Origin: Thiodiazotropha sp040507035
Lineage (GTDB): Bacteria; Pseudomonadota; Gammaproteobacteria; Chromatiales; Chromatiaceae
DNA: 64,000 nucleotides
Direction of reading: 5' to 3'
NCBI GenBank assembly: GCA_040507035.1
Contig: JBEVVR010000055.1
Location: 24,827-88,826, forward strand
Positions 57,046 through 64,000 of this stretch are shown here, piece by piece. How positions within the stretch are numbered: the stretch's first letter is position 1; every line of letters begins with the position of its first letter. The notes beneath the pieces are model-generated. The model made no database searches. It was not told where the DNA came from and saw only the letters and a list, made by a program, of their open reading frames with translations. The translations under genes were made by a program, and so were the position numbers.

Positions 57046-57082
57046 GGATGGAGGATTTGGGCCGATCAGAGGTTCGACGACT
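57046..57082 (+). repeat. 37-bp direct repeat, copy A
   Basis: Starts GGATGGAGGAT and ends CGATCAGAGGTTCGACGACT. Copy B is at 57216-57252. The first 11 bases are the complement of part of the tRNA-Gln T-arm/acceptor 3' side (ATCCTCCATCC). Confidence 0.75.
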
Positions 57083-57144
57083 GAGCAGAGCGAAGGCGAA
57101 CAGCGCAAGCTGGCCCCGTAGGGGTGAGGCCCAAAGGGCCGAAT

Positions 57145-57163
57145 AATCCTCCATCCCCAGCCA
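57145..57163 (+). repeat. Duplicate of the 19-bp tRNA-Gln 3' end
   Basis: AATCCTCCATCCCCAGCCA is identical to tRNA-Gln bases 56970-56988. The 5' remainder of a tRNA is absent. It may be an att-type scar of integration at the tRNA gene, or the leftover of a tandem tRNA duplication. Confidence 0.85.
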
Positions 57164-57170
57164 TCAATAG

Positions 57171-57193
57171 AACCCGCCACGTGCGGGTTTTTT
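57171..57193 (+). terminator. Second rho-independent terminator, after the tRNA 3'-end copy
   Basis: AACCCGC - CACGT/loop - GCGGGTT followed by six T in total. Its distance from the tRNA-end copy (about 8 bases) resembles that of the first terminator from the true tRNA. Confidence 0.8.
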
Positions 57194-57215
57194 GGTGGCG
57201 ATTTCAGAATCTGCA

Positions 57216-57252
57216 GGATGGAGGATGAGAACCGATCAGAGGTTCGACGCCT
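57216..57252 (+). repeat. 37-bp direct repeat, copy B
   Basis: Starts GGATGGAGGAT and shares CGATCAGAGGTTCGACG with copy A at 57046-57082; about five or six positions differ. It ends 7 bases before the VOC gene's 3' end. Confidence 0.75.
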
Positions 57253-57258
57253 AATCCC

Positions 57259-57666
57259 CTAATCTCCACCCCTGTTTTCCACAATCGGCGGATGGTAGAT
57301 GATCTGCACGGTGGTGCCGTCGGGATCGAAGCAGTAGAAGCTGCGGGCGCCGTCGCGGTGGGTGCGGGGGGCATTGCGCATCCTCACCCCCGCCGCCTGA
57401 AGATGCTCGTACCAGGCATCCACCGCATTCGGATCGGATAAGAAAAATCCAATATGATCAAGACGTTGCGCAGCCTCGTCGAACTGTTCCGCCGGTGACT
57501 TGTGGAGTGCCAGGTTGTCACTACCGGAACTGAGATAGAGGTTATCCGCATCGGGTCGCCACTCGACTTCCATCCCCATAAGATCGACATAGAAGTGTTC
57601 GCTAGTGGCCATGTCCCTGACATTAAGGGCGACATGGCTCATGCCAAGATGGCGTGGTGGTTTCAT
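57259..57666 (-). CDS. VOC (glyoxalase/bleomycin-resistance fold) family protein
   Basis: 135 residues, two beta-alpha-beta-beta-beta modules. Starts LGMSHVALNVRDMATSEHFY and ends with FYCFDPDGTTVQIIYHPP, the usual VOC metal-site ends (His near the start, Glu/Gln near the end). Substrate not readable. Its start overlaps the DUF885 stop by 4 bases. Confidence 0.85.
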   Translation of the reverse strand: MKPPRHLGMSHVALNVRDMATSEHFYVDLMGMEVEWRPDADNLYLSSGSDNLALHKSPAEQFDEAAQRLDHIGFFLSDPNAVDAWYEHLQAAGVRMRNAPRTHRDGARSFYCFDPDGTTVQIIYHPPIVENRGGD

Positions 57667-59261
57667 GTAAGCAACTCCTTGAGGGCCTGATCCCAGGTGT
57701 CGCGGCCGCAGGCCCGCTGCACAACCAAAGGCAGGGAGACCGCGCCGTGTGCCAGCAGCTCTTCGTGCAGCGAGCGCAGGGTAGCATCCGGTCGCTGTTC
57801 AAGTTGCCGTTGACAGAGATTTTCGATCATCTCCGCCCCAAGCAGGGCCATGAAGGCGTCGGTGGGGCGCCTGGAGATGGCGGTCAGGCTCACCTCTGCC
57901 CAGCAGGGGATTCCCGATAGCAGTTTCAAGCGCTCCAGGGCCTGGCGACTGTTGATCACACCGGCATGGAACTCCAGATCGATGGTCGCCTGCTCTGCCA
58001 GGGCGAGACGACGCTGATAGAGCTCCAGTCGATCCTCTTCGTTGAAGTAACCATGCTGCTCCAGAATACGGCTCATGTAGTGGGCCCAGCCACGCTTGAA
58101 GGCGGCCGAGGGATTGATCTGGCGCACCAGACTGTGGGCCGAGATGCCGCCGGCCCAGGCCAGGTAGTGGCGGCCAGCCCAGCTGCTGTAGAGATTGCGC
58201 ATGCGAATCGCCGCCCGAGTCTCGCCACCCCCTACCTGTTTGTCATGGGGGATGAGAAAGACGCCACCCCGCTCGGTGCGCAGATAACTTCCGCAGTCGG
58301 GCTGGCGGAAGCAGTTGTCGGTGATGCGGAAATCGAGCGGCTGCAAAGAGTCGGGCAGGAGTTCGAGCCGCTGCAGAAATGCACGTAGCTCATTGGCCTC
58401 CTCCCGATAGGCCTGGAGCCTGCCATCTCCGCTGAGCAGCTCACCATCGACCTCTTTGACCGCCTCCGGGCTGATCGCCTGATGCGCCATCTCCTCACGG
58501 ATCTGGCGTAACCGTTTACGGCAATAGGCCAGCGCATCCTCGAAAGGGATATCGAGCTGGTCGCGATGGCGCATCAACCAGGCGAGAAGCTCTCTGCCAC
58601 AATCGGCGGTCCCCGAGGCGGCCGGGGTCAACTCCTTGACCAGGGCCTGCTTGAAGTCCTCCACGGCGTCCGCGGCCTGGCTACTGAGGGCCTGCAGGCG
58701 CCCCTTGTCGGCGCAACACTCATGGGTCTGGGGTAGATCCCTACCGAGCCGTTTCAGCCAAGGGACGCCTTTTTGCGCCGTCTCCAGGGCATCGGCCAAC
58801 CACAGGGTGGAGACCAGACCGGGATACTCTTCGAGGCGTAATCGAGCATCCCGTAGATAGTTGGGGGTTCTCTCCAATACCCCCATCAGCGCCTCGCACA
58901 GCCGCTCAGGTTGGCGCACCACAAGCTCTTGCAGCAGATGCAGCGGCAGGTAGCGTGCGGGATCGCGGCGCCGCCAATCGTGTTCGAGCAGAATCCTGTG
59001 CTCAATCAGCGCAGCACCATAAATCAGCTGCAGGTCGAGCTGGCGGTCGGCATCCAGGGCGTCGTAATCCAACTCCTTGAGGCCCACCAGCAGATTGCTG
59101 ATCAGGTTCGCCAAGGCCCCCATGTCGTCATCACCATCGGCGGCGAGCAGACCCTCATAACCGGGCACCGAGGCATAGACCGCCGCCAGTGGATGGAAGC
59201 GAAACCAGACCCGGTAGTAATCGGCTATCAGCCTGTCGAAGGCCGCCGCCTCACTGCTCAT
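57663..59261 (-). CDS. DUF885 family protein without the usual HExxPGH motif
   Basis: 532 residues, mostly helical. It resembles DUF885 proteins (thought to be metallopeptidase-like): N-terminal FDRLIADYYRVWFRFHPLAA and C-terminal FKRGWAHYMSRILEQHGYFN followed by ATIDLEFHAG. At the place where DUF885 proteins carry HExxPGH this one reads GRHYLAWAGGISAHSLVRQ, so the metal site seems lost or altered. Activity is therefore uncertain. It lies in an OsmC-DUF885-VOC run with overlapping ends. Confidence 0.75.
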   Translation of the reverse strand: MSSEAAAFDRLIADYYRVWFRFHPLAAVYASVPGYEGLLAADGDDDMGALANLISNLLVGLKELDYDALDADRQLDLQLIYGAALIEHRILLEHDWRRRDPARYLPLHLLQELVVRQPERLCEALMGVLERTPNYLRDARLRLEEYPGLVSTLWLADALETAQKGVPWLKRLGRDLPQTHECCADKGRLQALSSQAADAVEDFKQALVKELTPAASGTADCGRELLAWLMRHRDQLDIPFEDALAYCRKRLRQIREEMAHQAISPEAVKEVDGELLSGDGRLQAYREEANELRAFLQRLELLPDSLQPLDFRITDNCFRQPDCGSYLRTERGGVFLIPHDKQVGGGETRAAIRMRNLYSSWAGRHYLAWAGGISAHSLVRQINPSAAFKRGWAHYMSRILEQHGYFNEEDRLELYQRRLALAEQATIDLEFHAGVINSRQALERLKLLSGIPCWAEVSLTAISRRPTDAFMALLGAEMIENLCQRQLEQRPDATLRSLHEELLAHGAVSLPLVVQRACGRDTWDQALKELLT

Positions 59262-59670
59262 CGCGGATCTCGTAGTCGTGGGTTACCTCGGCGCTCTTGG
59301 CAAGCATCAGTGAGGCGGAGCAGTACTTCTCGGCACTCAGGGATATGGCGCGGGCCACATGCTTTTCGCTGAGGTCCTTGCCGGAGACGATGAAATGGGC
59401 ATGAATTCGGGTGAAGACCTTGGGGTCCTGTTGCGCACGTTCTGCCTCCAGCTCCACCACACAAGAGGTCACCTGTTGGCGGGATTTCCTCAAAATGGAC
59501 ATGACGTCGAACTCTGTGCACCCCCCCATGCCCAGCAGCAGCATCTCCATTGGCCTGATCCCCAGATTGCGCCCGCCATGCTCCGGCGGACCATCCATCA
59601 CCACGCCATGGCCACTCCCGGACTCCCCCATCATGACGGAATCCTCCACCCATACGACCCGTGCTTTCAT
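59251..59670 (-). CDS. OsmC family protein (YhfA-like)
   Basis: 139 residues. The OsmC fold is shown by RPMEMLLLGMGGCTEFDVMS with the first active Cys and AISLSAEKYCSASLMLAKSA with the second. Family members reduce peroxides or related compounds with dithiol cofactors. The gene is divergent from crp, as yhfA is in E. coli. Confidence 0.92.
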   Translation of the reverse strand: MKARVVWVEDSVMMGESGSGHGVVMDGPPEHGGRNLGIRPMEMLLLGMGGCTEFDVMSILRKSRQQVTSCVVELEAERAQQDPKVFTRIHAHFIVSGKDLSEKHVARAISLSAEKYCSASLMLAKSAEVTHDYEIRDEQ

Positions 59671-59996
59671 CGCTCACTCCAGTTGTTTACCCCCAAAAAC
59701 CTGCATGGATGCGGCTATGGGGATAGATGATAAGTATGAATTGCGTTAAATTAATGAACTATTGTTTTTGTTACACTGTACATCTATTGCGTATACTGAT
59801 GGCTGTATATTCGACAAGTTGACAAGGATTGCTAAACTAGATCCTAAACTCTTTTTATTGAGACGACGACAATAAATCTATGGACGAGGGCTCAGCGTTA
59901 CTGCGATGAAGATCACCTGGAACTGCCGCACAGGCAGATTAGCTGGTTCAATCTGCAGGCTGATCTCTCCCCTTAACATTTAAGAGTCCCGAGATC
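59671..59996. other. Divergent regulatory region between osmC-type gene and crp
   Basis: 326 bases with no gene. A possible crp promoter is listed separately. The rest is AT-rich. I did not identify a clear Crp site (TGTGA-N6-TCACA). Confidence 0.5.
59768..59797 (+). promoter_or_regulatory. Possible crp promoter
   Basis: TTGTTA (59768-59773), 18-base spacer, TATACT (59792-59797). Leader of about 190 bases before the crp ATG, long as in E. coli. Low certainty. Confidence 0.35.
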
Positions 59997-60650
59997 ATGA
60001 CGATCATAAAACCGCCACCACAGGAACCTGAGTATCTTCAGCGATTCCTCTCGTTTTGTCACCGCCGACGCTACCCTAAGAATACCGAGATTATTCATAT
60101 CGGTGACCCGGCTGACATACTCTACTACATCACGGAAGGATCGGTAGCCGTCTACATCGAAGATGAGGACGGTCGGGAGATCATCCTCACCTATCTCAAC
60201 AAGGGCCAGTTCGTTGGCGAGATGGGCCTCTTCATCCCCGAGCCCAAGCGTAGTGTGATGGTACGGACACGCACCTCGTGCCAGATCGCCGAGATCAGCT
60301 ACCAGCGTCTGGAACAGCTCTTCAATCACGATCTCAAGGAGTATACCAAGGATATCCTCTACGCCATGGGAGCACAGCTCTCCCAGCGGCTCAACCAGAC
60401 CAGCAACAAGGTCGGACACCTCGCCTTTTTCGACGTGACCGGACGCATCGCCCGTACTCTACTCGATCTGTGCAAGGAACCGGATGCCATGACCCACCCG
60501 GACGGTATGCAGATTCGCATCACCCGACAGGAGATCGGCCGCATCGTAGGCTGCTCCCGGGAGATGGCCGGCAGGGTGCTGAAGAATCTGGAAGAGCAGG
60601 GACTGATCAGTGTCAAGGGCAAGACCATCGTTGTCTTCGGCACACGCTGA
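59997..60650 (+). CDS. crp: cAMP receptor protein (Crp/Vfr)
   Basis: 217 residues. The cAMP pocket is shown by GEMGLFIPEPKRSVMVRTRT (Glu, Arg, Ser) and the DNA-reading helix by RQEIGRIVGCSREMAGRVLK, close to E. coli CRP. It is a global regulator of carbon use and, in Vfr-type relatives, virulence. The ATG at 59997 gives the standard length. Confidence 0.95.
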   Translation: MTIIKPPPQEPEYLQRFLSFCHRRRYPKNTEIIHIGDPADILYYITEGSVAVYIEDEDGREIILTYLNKGQFVGEMGLFIPEPKRSVMVRTRTSCQIAEISYQRLEQLFNHDLKEYTKDILYAMGAQLSQRLNQTSNKVGHLAFFDVTGRIARTLLDLCKEPDAMTHPDGMQIRITRQEIGRIVGCSREMAGRVLKNLEEQGLISVKGKTIVVFGTR

Positions 60651-60735
60651 TCCAGCTTAGGTCAACTCAGAGACTGGCTGACAACATACAAACCAATGCT
60701 CGAAAAGGGAGTCGGTTGGTACTCCACTTTCGCAT

Positions 60736-60755
60736 CTGCAGCAAGGATGCTGCAG
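60736..60755. repeat. Perfect 8-bp hairpin after crp
   Basis: CTGCAGCA - AGGA - TGCTGCAG. No T run follows, so it is not a standard terminator. Confidence 0.5.
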
Positions 60756-60801
60756 GACCCCCAGCGGGACAGGGACGATCCGTTGGGGAGGCGGATGCCT
60801 G

Positions 60802-61050
60802 TTACAGGTCGGCAACCTCCTGGTGCCGCGGACAACTCAGCAGATGATCATTCACCATCCCCACCGACTGCATGAAGGCATAGCAGATCGTCGATCCCAC
60901 AAAACGAAAACCCCCTGTGTTTCAGCTCGCGGCTCATACGATCCGATAGGGGTGGTGCGGATCATAGGAGGGAACGCCCCACTCGTTGTCATGGTAGTGG
61001 ATATAGTCTTCACTGCCCAAACACTAGGGACAGGGTTCCATCTTACTCAT
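60802..61050 (-). pseudogene. tag: Collapsed 3-methyladenine DNA glycosylase I gene
   Basis: Reading minus from the ATG at 61050 gives MSKMEPCP, stop, CLGSEDYIHYHDNEWGVP, a junction with two more stops, then GGFRFVGSTICYAFMQSVGM and VNDHLLSCPRHQEVADL. These are the N- and C-terminal ends of Tag (about 190 residues), with roughly 110 middle residues deleted and the first Trp turned into TAG. The ATG overlaps the VOC stop (ATGA), so it was the second gene of a coupled pair. It cannot be functional. Confidence 0.85.
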
Positions 61051-61466
61051 GCTTCGTCTTCCGCTTTTGGACCAATCCAGAACTGGGGAACATGGGCCAC
61101 TTCCCAGAGAAAACCGTCAGGATCGGCAAAGTAACCGGAATACCCACCCCAGAAGACCTCCTGAGCCGGTTTTATCAACTTTGCTCCCGCGGATAAGGCC
61201 TCGTCCATAACCCGATCCACGCTCTCGCGATCGATCACATTATGGGCCAGGGTAAAGTTGGGAAATCCCGAATCCCCGGCAGAGAACCCGGCATCTTCAG
61301 CAAGGGCCTGTCTCGGGTAGAGGGCCAGCCAACTGCCGCTAAGCTCATAGAAGGCTATTTGGTCGCTCTCATATTGAAATCGCGGCAGGCCGAGGGCCTC
61401 ATAGAAACCGATGGAGCGGGTGAGATCCTCCACGCCCAGGGTTATAAGATTGATTCTTGGTTGCAT
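61047..61466 (-). CDS. VOC family protein (glyoxalase fold)
   Basis: 139 residues. Starts MQPRINLITLGVEDLTRSIG and ends VFWGGYSGYFADPDGFLWEV, the usual first and last VOC segments. Its role is unknown. It is coupled to the tag pseudogene by ATGA. Confidence 0.85.
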   Translation of the reverse strand: MQPRINLITLGVEDLTRSIGFYEALGLPRFQYESDQIAFYELSGSWLALYPRQALAEDAGFSAGDSGFPNFTLAHNVIDRESVDRVMDEALSAGAKLIKPAQEVFWGGYSGYFADPDGFLWEVAHVPQFWIGPKAEDEA

Positions 61467-61554
61467 AGTCTCACTATCCTCGCGGGAGCTGGTTAATCTG
61501 TAATAGAGACTCTACTCCCCTGCTACTGACACCAGTATGTCAGTATCCCTTTAT

Positions 61555-62244
61555 TCAGCTATCACTGTCTGCACCAACAGCCAGCAGATAATCGTCCAGC
61601 GTGCGTCCCTCGATCGCCTCGTAGTGGGAAGCGGCCAATTTCACTTCACCGATGCGGTCGAGTCGAAAGTGGCGAAATGCACCGCGCAACTCGCACCAGG
61701 CGCCCAGGGTCCACTTCTCACCCCAATAGAAGAGGCCAAGGGGCCACAGAATCCGCTCAGATAACGCCCCATCCGCCCTCTGGTATCTCATCTCCACCTT
61801 CTGTTTTTCGACAATCGATTTGCGTAGCAGGGCGACATGACTGCGTACCGATTCCGGGATATGGAAATCCGGCACCATCAGGGCCTCGGCATCAAGCACC
61901 GGCTGAAGCCGTTGCGGTAGAACAGCTTCAATCTTACGCCGGGCCCGGACCGCCGCTGTGGTGAGTTCCCGATCCGACCAGGCCTGTACCATGCGCATCC
62001 CAAGCAGCAGGGCGGTCAGCTCATCCTCATCGAACATCAATGGGGGCAGGCGAAATCCCTGGCAGAGCCGGTAACCGGCGCCCGCGGTCCCCTCGATGGG
62101 AATGCCGGATGCAGAGAGCGCATCGATGTCACGATAGATGGTGCGTTGCGAAACCTGGAGTCGATGCGCCAGCTCTCGAGCGGTCAGATAGCGCTTGGTA
62201 TCCAGCTCTTGGGTTATGCGGAAGAGTCGATCGGCCCGGCGCAT
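61555..62244 (-). CDS. YafY-type WYL-domain transcriptional regulator
   Basis: 229 residues. An N-terminal helix-turn-helix (ARELAHRLQVSQRTIYRDID) is followed by a WYL domain (about 135-215) with ERILWPLGLFYWGEKWTLGA and WCELRGAFRHFRLDRIGEV. WYL domains sense small ligands or nucleic acids. Its start overlaps the trpC stop by one base, so it is translated from the trp transcript; its targets are unknown. Confidence 0.9.
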   Translation of the reverse strand: MRRADRLFRITQELDTKRYLTARELAHRLQVSQRTIYRDIDALSASGIPIEGTAGAGYRLCQGFRLPPLMFDEDELTALLLGMRMVQAWSDRELTTAAVRARRKIEAVLPQRLQPVLDAEALMVPDFHIPESVRSHVALLRKSIVEKQKVEMRYQRADGALSERILWPLGLFYWGEKWTLGAWCELRGAFRHFRLDRIGEVKLAASHYEAIEGRTLDDYLLAVGADSDS

Positions 62245-63041
62245 CAGGCGAAGAGTCGGGCCAGCTCCGCACCGGGATCCTCAGCCCGCATGAAGGCCTC
62301 GCCCACCAGGAAGGCGTCTACCCGGTGACTGCGCATCAGCGCCACATCCTCGGCGTTGAGAATGCCGCTCTCCGTCACCAGGATCCTGTTCGAAGGAATC
62401 ATGGGTAGCAGATCCAAGGTGGTTTGGAGACTCACCTCAAAGCTGCGGAGATTTCGGTTGTTGATGCCTATCAGGCGATTATCGACCTGCAATGCCCGCT
62501 GCAACTCCTCGTCATCGTGGACCTCGATCAGGACATCCATGCCCAGCTGATGGGCCAGATCGTTTAGTCCTTTGAGTTGTCCATCATCGAGGCATGCCAC
62601 AATCAGGAGGATGCAGTCGGCACCGATGGCCCGTGCCTCATAGACCTGATAGGGATCGATAATAAAGTCCTTGCGGATCACCGGCAGGTCGCAGGCAGCC
62701 CGTGCCTGTTGCAGATAGTGGTCACTACCCTGAAAGAAGTCGATATCGGTCAATACCGAAAGACAGGCGGCGCCGCCCCGGGCATAGCTCTGCGCAATCT
62801 GCGCTGGCTGAAAATCTTCTCTCAACACACCCTTGCTGGGAGAGGCCTTCTTGATCTCGGCGATCACCCCGGACTCACCCGCTGCCAGCTTGGTGGCAAT
62901 GGCATTCGCAAAGCCACGAGGTTGTGAGGCCTCCGGGAGCAAGGCCTCAAGTTCGGCGATGGAACGTTGCGCTGCTCTCTCATCGATCTCCTGACGCTTG
63001 CGTCGGGTGATCTTGAGCAGGATATCGGGGGTACCACTCAT
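62244..63041 (-). CDS. trpC: Indole-3-glycerol-phosphate synthase
   Basis: 265 residues, a monofunctional TIM barrel (no TrpF fusion). Active-site segments IAEIKKASPSKGVLREDFQP, VIRKDFIIDPYQVYEARAIG and LIGINNRNLRSFEVSLQTTL. It closes the indole ring in tryptophan synthesis. It is 2 bases after trpD. Confidence 0.98.
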   Translation of the reverse strand: MSGTPDILLKITRRKRQEIDERAAQRSIAELEALLPEASQPRGFANAIATKLAAGESGVIAEIKKASPSKGVLREDFQPAQIAQSYARGGAACLSVLTDIDFFQGSDHYLQQARAACDLPVIRKDFIIDPYQVYEARAIGADCILLIVACLDDGQLKGLNDLAHQLGMDVLIEVHDDEELQRALQVDNRLIGINNRNLRSFEVSLQTTLDLLPMIPSNRILVTESGILNAEDVALMRSHRVDAFLVGEAFMRAEDPGAELARLFA

Positions 63042-63043
63042 AC

Positions 63044-64000
63044 TCAGTCGAAGCTCTGGGTCAATACAACCAGGCGATCCAGACGGTTGCGCGCCTCACC
63101 GCTGGCGACGGCTTGATCGGCCCTCTCCACACCCTGCTCCAGACTCTCCGCCAGACCGGCGGTATAGATCGCGGCCCCCGCATTGAAGACCACGATGTCC
63201 CGGGCGGGTCCCGGATTGTCTTCGAGCACCCCGCGGATCATGGAGAGACTTGCGTCGGCATCGTCGACCCGAATCGCATCCAGGGAGCTGCGTTGCAAGC
63301 CAAATTGTTCCGGCTGCAAGGTGAAGCGCCTAACCTGGCCATCCTTCAACTCCGCCACATCGGTGACATCACCGATGCTGATCTCATCCAGGCCGTCACG
63401 GGAGTGGACCACCATCACATGGCGGCTGCCCAGGCGCTGCAGCACCTCCGCCAGAGGCTCTAACAGCTCACTGTCGAAGACACCCAGCAGTTGATTCGGC
63501 ACCCCCGCGGGATTGGTCAAGGGTCCAAGGACATTGAATATGGTGCGCACACCCATCTCCTTGCGTGGTCCGATGGCGTGTTTCATCGCACTATGGTGGC
63601 CGGGAGCGAACATGAAACCGACCCCAACTTCACGCACACACTGCTCCACCTGCTGGGGTGACAGATCGAGCCTGATCCCCGCTGCTTCTAGGGCGTCAGC
63701 ACTGCCCGACTTGGAAGAGACCGAGCGGTTGCCATGTTTCGCCACGTGGCAACCGGCAGCGGCAGCGACGAACATGCAGGCAGTGGAGACGTTGAAGGTG
63801 CCGGAGGCATCACCCCCCGTGCCGACGATGTCCACCGTGTGGTCGAGATCGGAAATGGAGACGCCGGAGGCGAGCTCGCGCATCACCGAGGCCGCGGCGG
63901 CGATCTCGCTCACCGTCTCCTCCTTCATGCGCAGGCCGACCAGGAATCCACCGATCTGGGCCGGCGTTGCATTGCCGGTCATGATGTTGCGCATCACCGC
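63044..64000 (-). CDS. trpD: Anthranilate phosphoribosyltransferase, 5' end outside the window
   Basis: At least 318 codons visible; roughly 25 N-terminal residues lie beyond the right edge. The PRPP loop is VDIVGTGGDASGTFNVST, and AKHGNRSVSSKSGSADALEA and NVLGPLTNPAGVPNQLLGVF are typical. It joins anthranilate to PRPP. Same transcript as trpC. Confidence 0.97.
   Translation of the reverse strand, partial: AVMRNIMTGNATPAQIGGFLVGLRMKEETVSEIAAAASVMRELASGVSISDLDHTVDIVGTGGDASGTFNVSTACMFVAAAAGCHVAKHGNRSVSSKSGSADALEAAGIRLDLSPQQVEQCVREVGVGFMFAPGHHSAMKHAIGPRKEMGVRTIFNVLGPLTNPAGVPNQLLGVFDSELLEPLAEVLQRLGSRHVMVVHSRDGLDEISIGDVTDVAELKDGQVRRFTLQPEQFGLQRSSLDAIRVDDADASLSMIRGVLEDNPGPARDIVVFNAGAAIYTAGLAESLEQGVERADQAVASGEARNRLDRLVVLTQSFD

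Noticed and set aside
60823..61134. 103-codon plus-strand open frame
   Set aside because: Antisense to the tag pseudogene, whose conserved segments are clear on the minus strand.

Overview
The window reads as chromosome of a moderately GC-rich gammaproteobacterium. The evidence is gene order: kdsD-kdsC-lptC-lptA-lptB-rpoN-hpf-ptsN-hprK-rapZ, aroQ-accB-accC-prmA-dusB-fis-purH-purD, glnE-ilvE, rplM-rpsI, crp beside an osmC/yhfA-type gene, and trpD-trpC. All follow the gammaproteobacterial pattern. HPr kinase, a purely regulatory-looking PTS, PPK2 and a nine-heme lipoprotein cytochrome would suit an environmental, Chromatiales-like (possibly sulfur-oxidising) lineage. That lineage guess is inference only.

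Layout. 1-7107 (minus strand): an envelope-stress-like operon of a YjfI/DUF2170 protein, PspA, a small basic protein, a YqiJ-like membrane protein, a YqiK-type flotillin and a very large 'DNA repair ATPase' (DUF3686-type) that runs off the left edge. A promoter whose -35 box lies inside a perfect 17-bp palindrome precedes it. 7549-9894: a region best explained as a decayed integron. It holds a ParE-type toxin/antitoxin pair, a broken small gene, two attC-like sites, two small cassette-like genes and, pointing the opposite way at the right end, the N-terminal part of an integron integrase with in-frame stops. 9897-15044: two overlapping glycosyltransferases, a small unknown gene, a TPR protein and a large lipoprotein. 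15281-23989: a zinc-finger protein, ilvE, glnE, a zinc-binding chemoreceptor, and groESL with a perfect CIRCE operator. 24099-29818: FKBP isomerase, PPK2, FxsA, a CsgG-like lipoprotein, CutA, and a DsbD with a duplicated N-terminal domain.

29985-39759 (plus strand): aroQ, accBC, prmA, a zinc-ribbon/DUF3426 protein, dusB-fis, purH, purD and a VanZ-like protein. 39921-44338: glycogen phosphorylase and the multiheme lipoprotein. 44418-55641 (minus strand): PTS EI, HPr and EIIA with rapZ, hprK and ptsN; hpf and rpoN; the LPS transport/KDO block; and a CaCA antiporter. 55642-57252: an orphan terminator, rplM-rpsI, tRNA-Gln and a duplicated tRNA 3' end. 57259-64000: two VOC proteins, a DUF885 protein lacking its usual metal motif, OsmC, Crp, a collapsed tag pseudogene, a WYL regulator, trpC and the truncated trpD.

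Functional themes are envelope maintenance (Psp/flotillin, LPS export, DsbD), nitrogen/carbon signalling (RpoN, PtsN, HPr, HprK, RapZ, GlnE) and core anabolism. No rRNA, CRISPR array, intact IS element or prophage was seen. The least conventional parts are the relic integron, the Psp-flotillin-ATPase operon, the tRNA-Gln 3'-end duplication and the orphan terminator before rplM.
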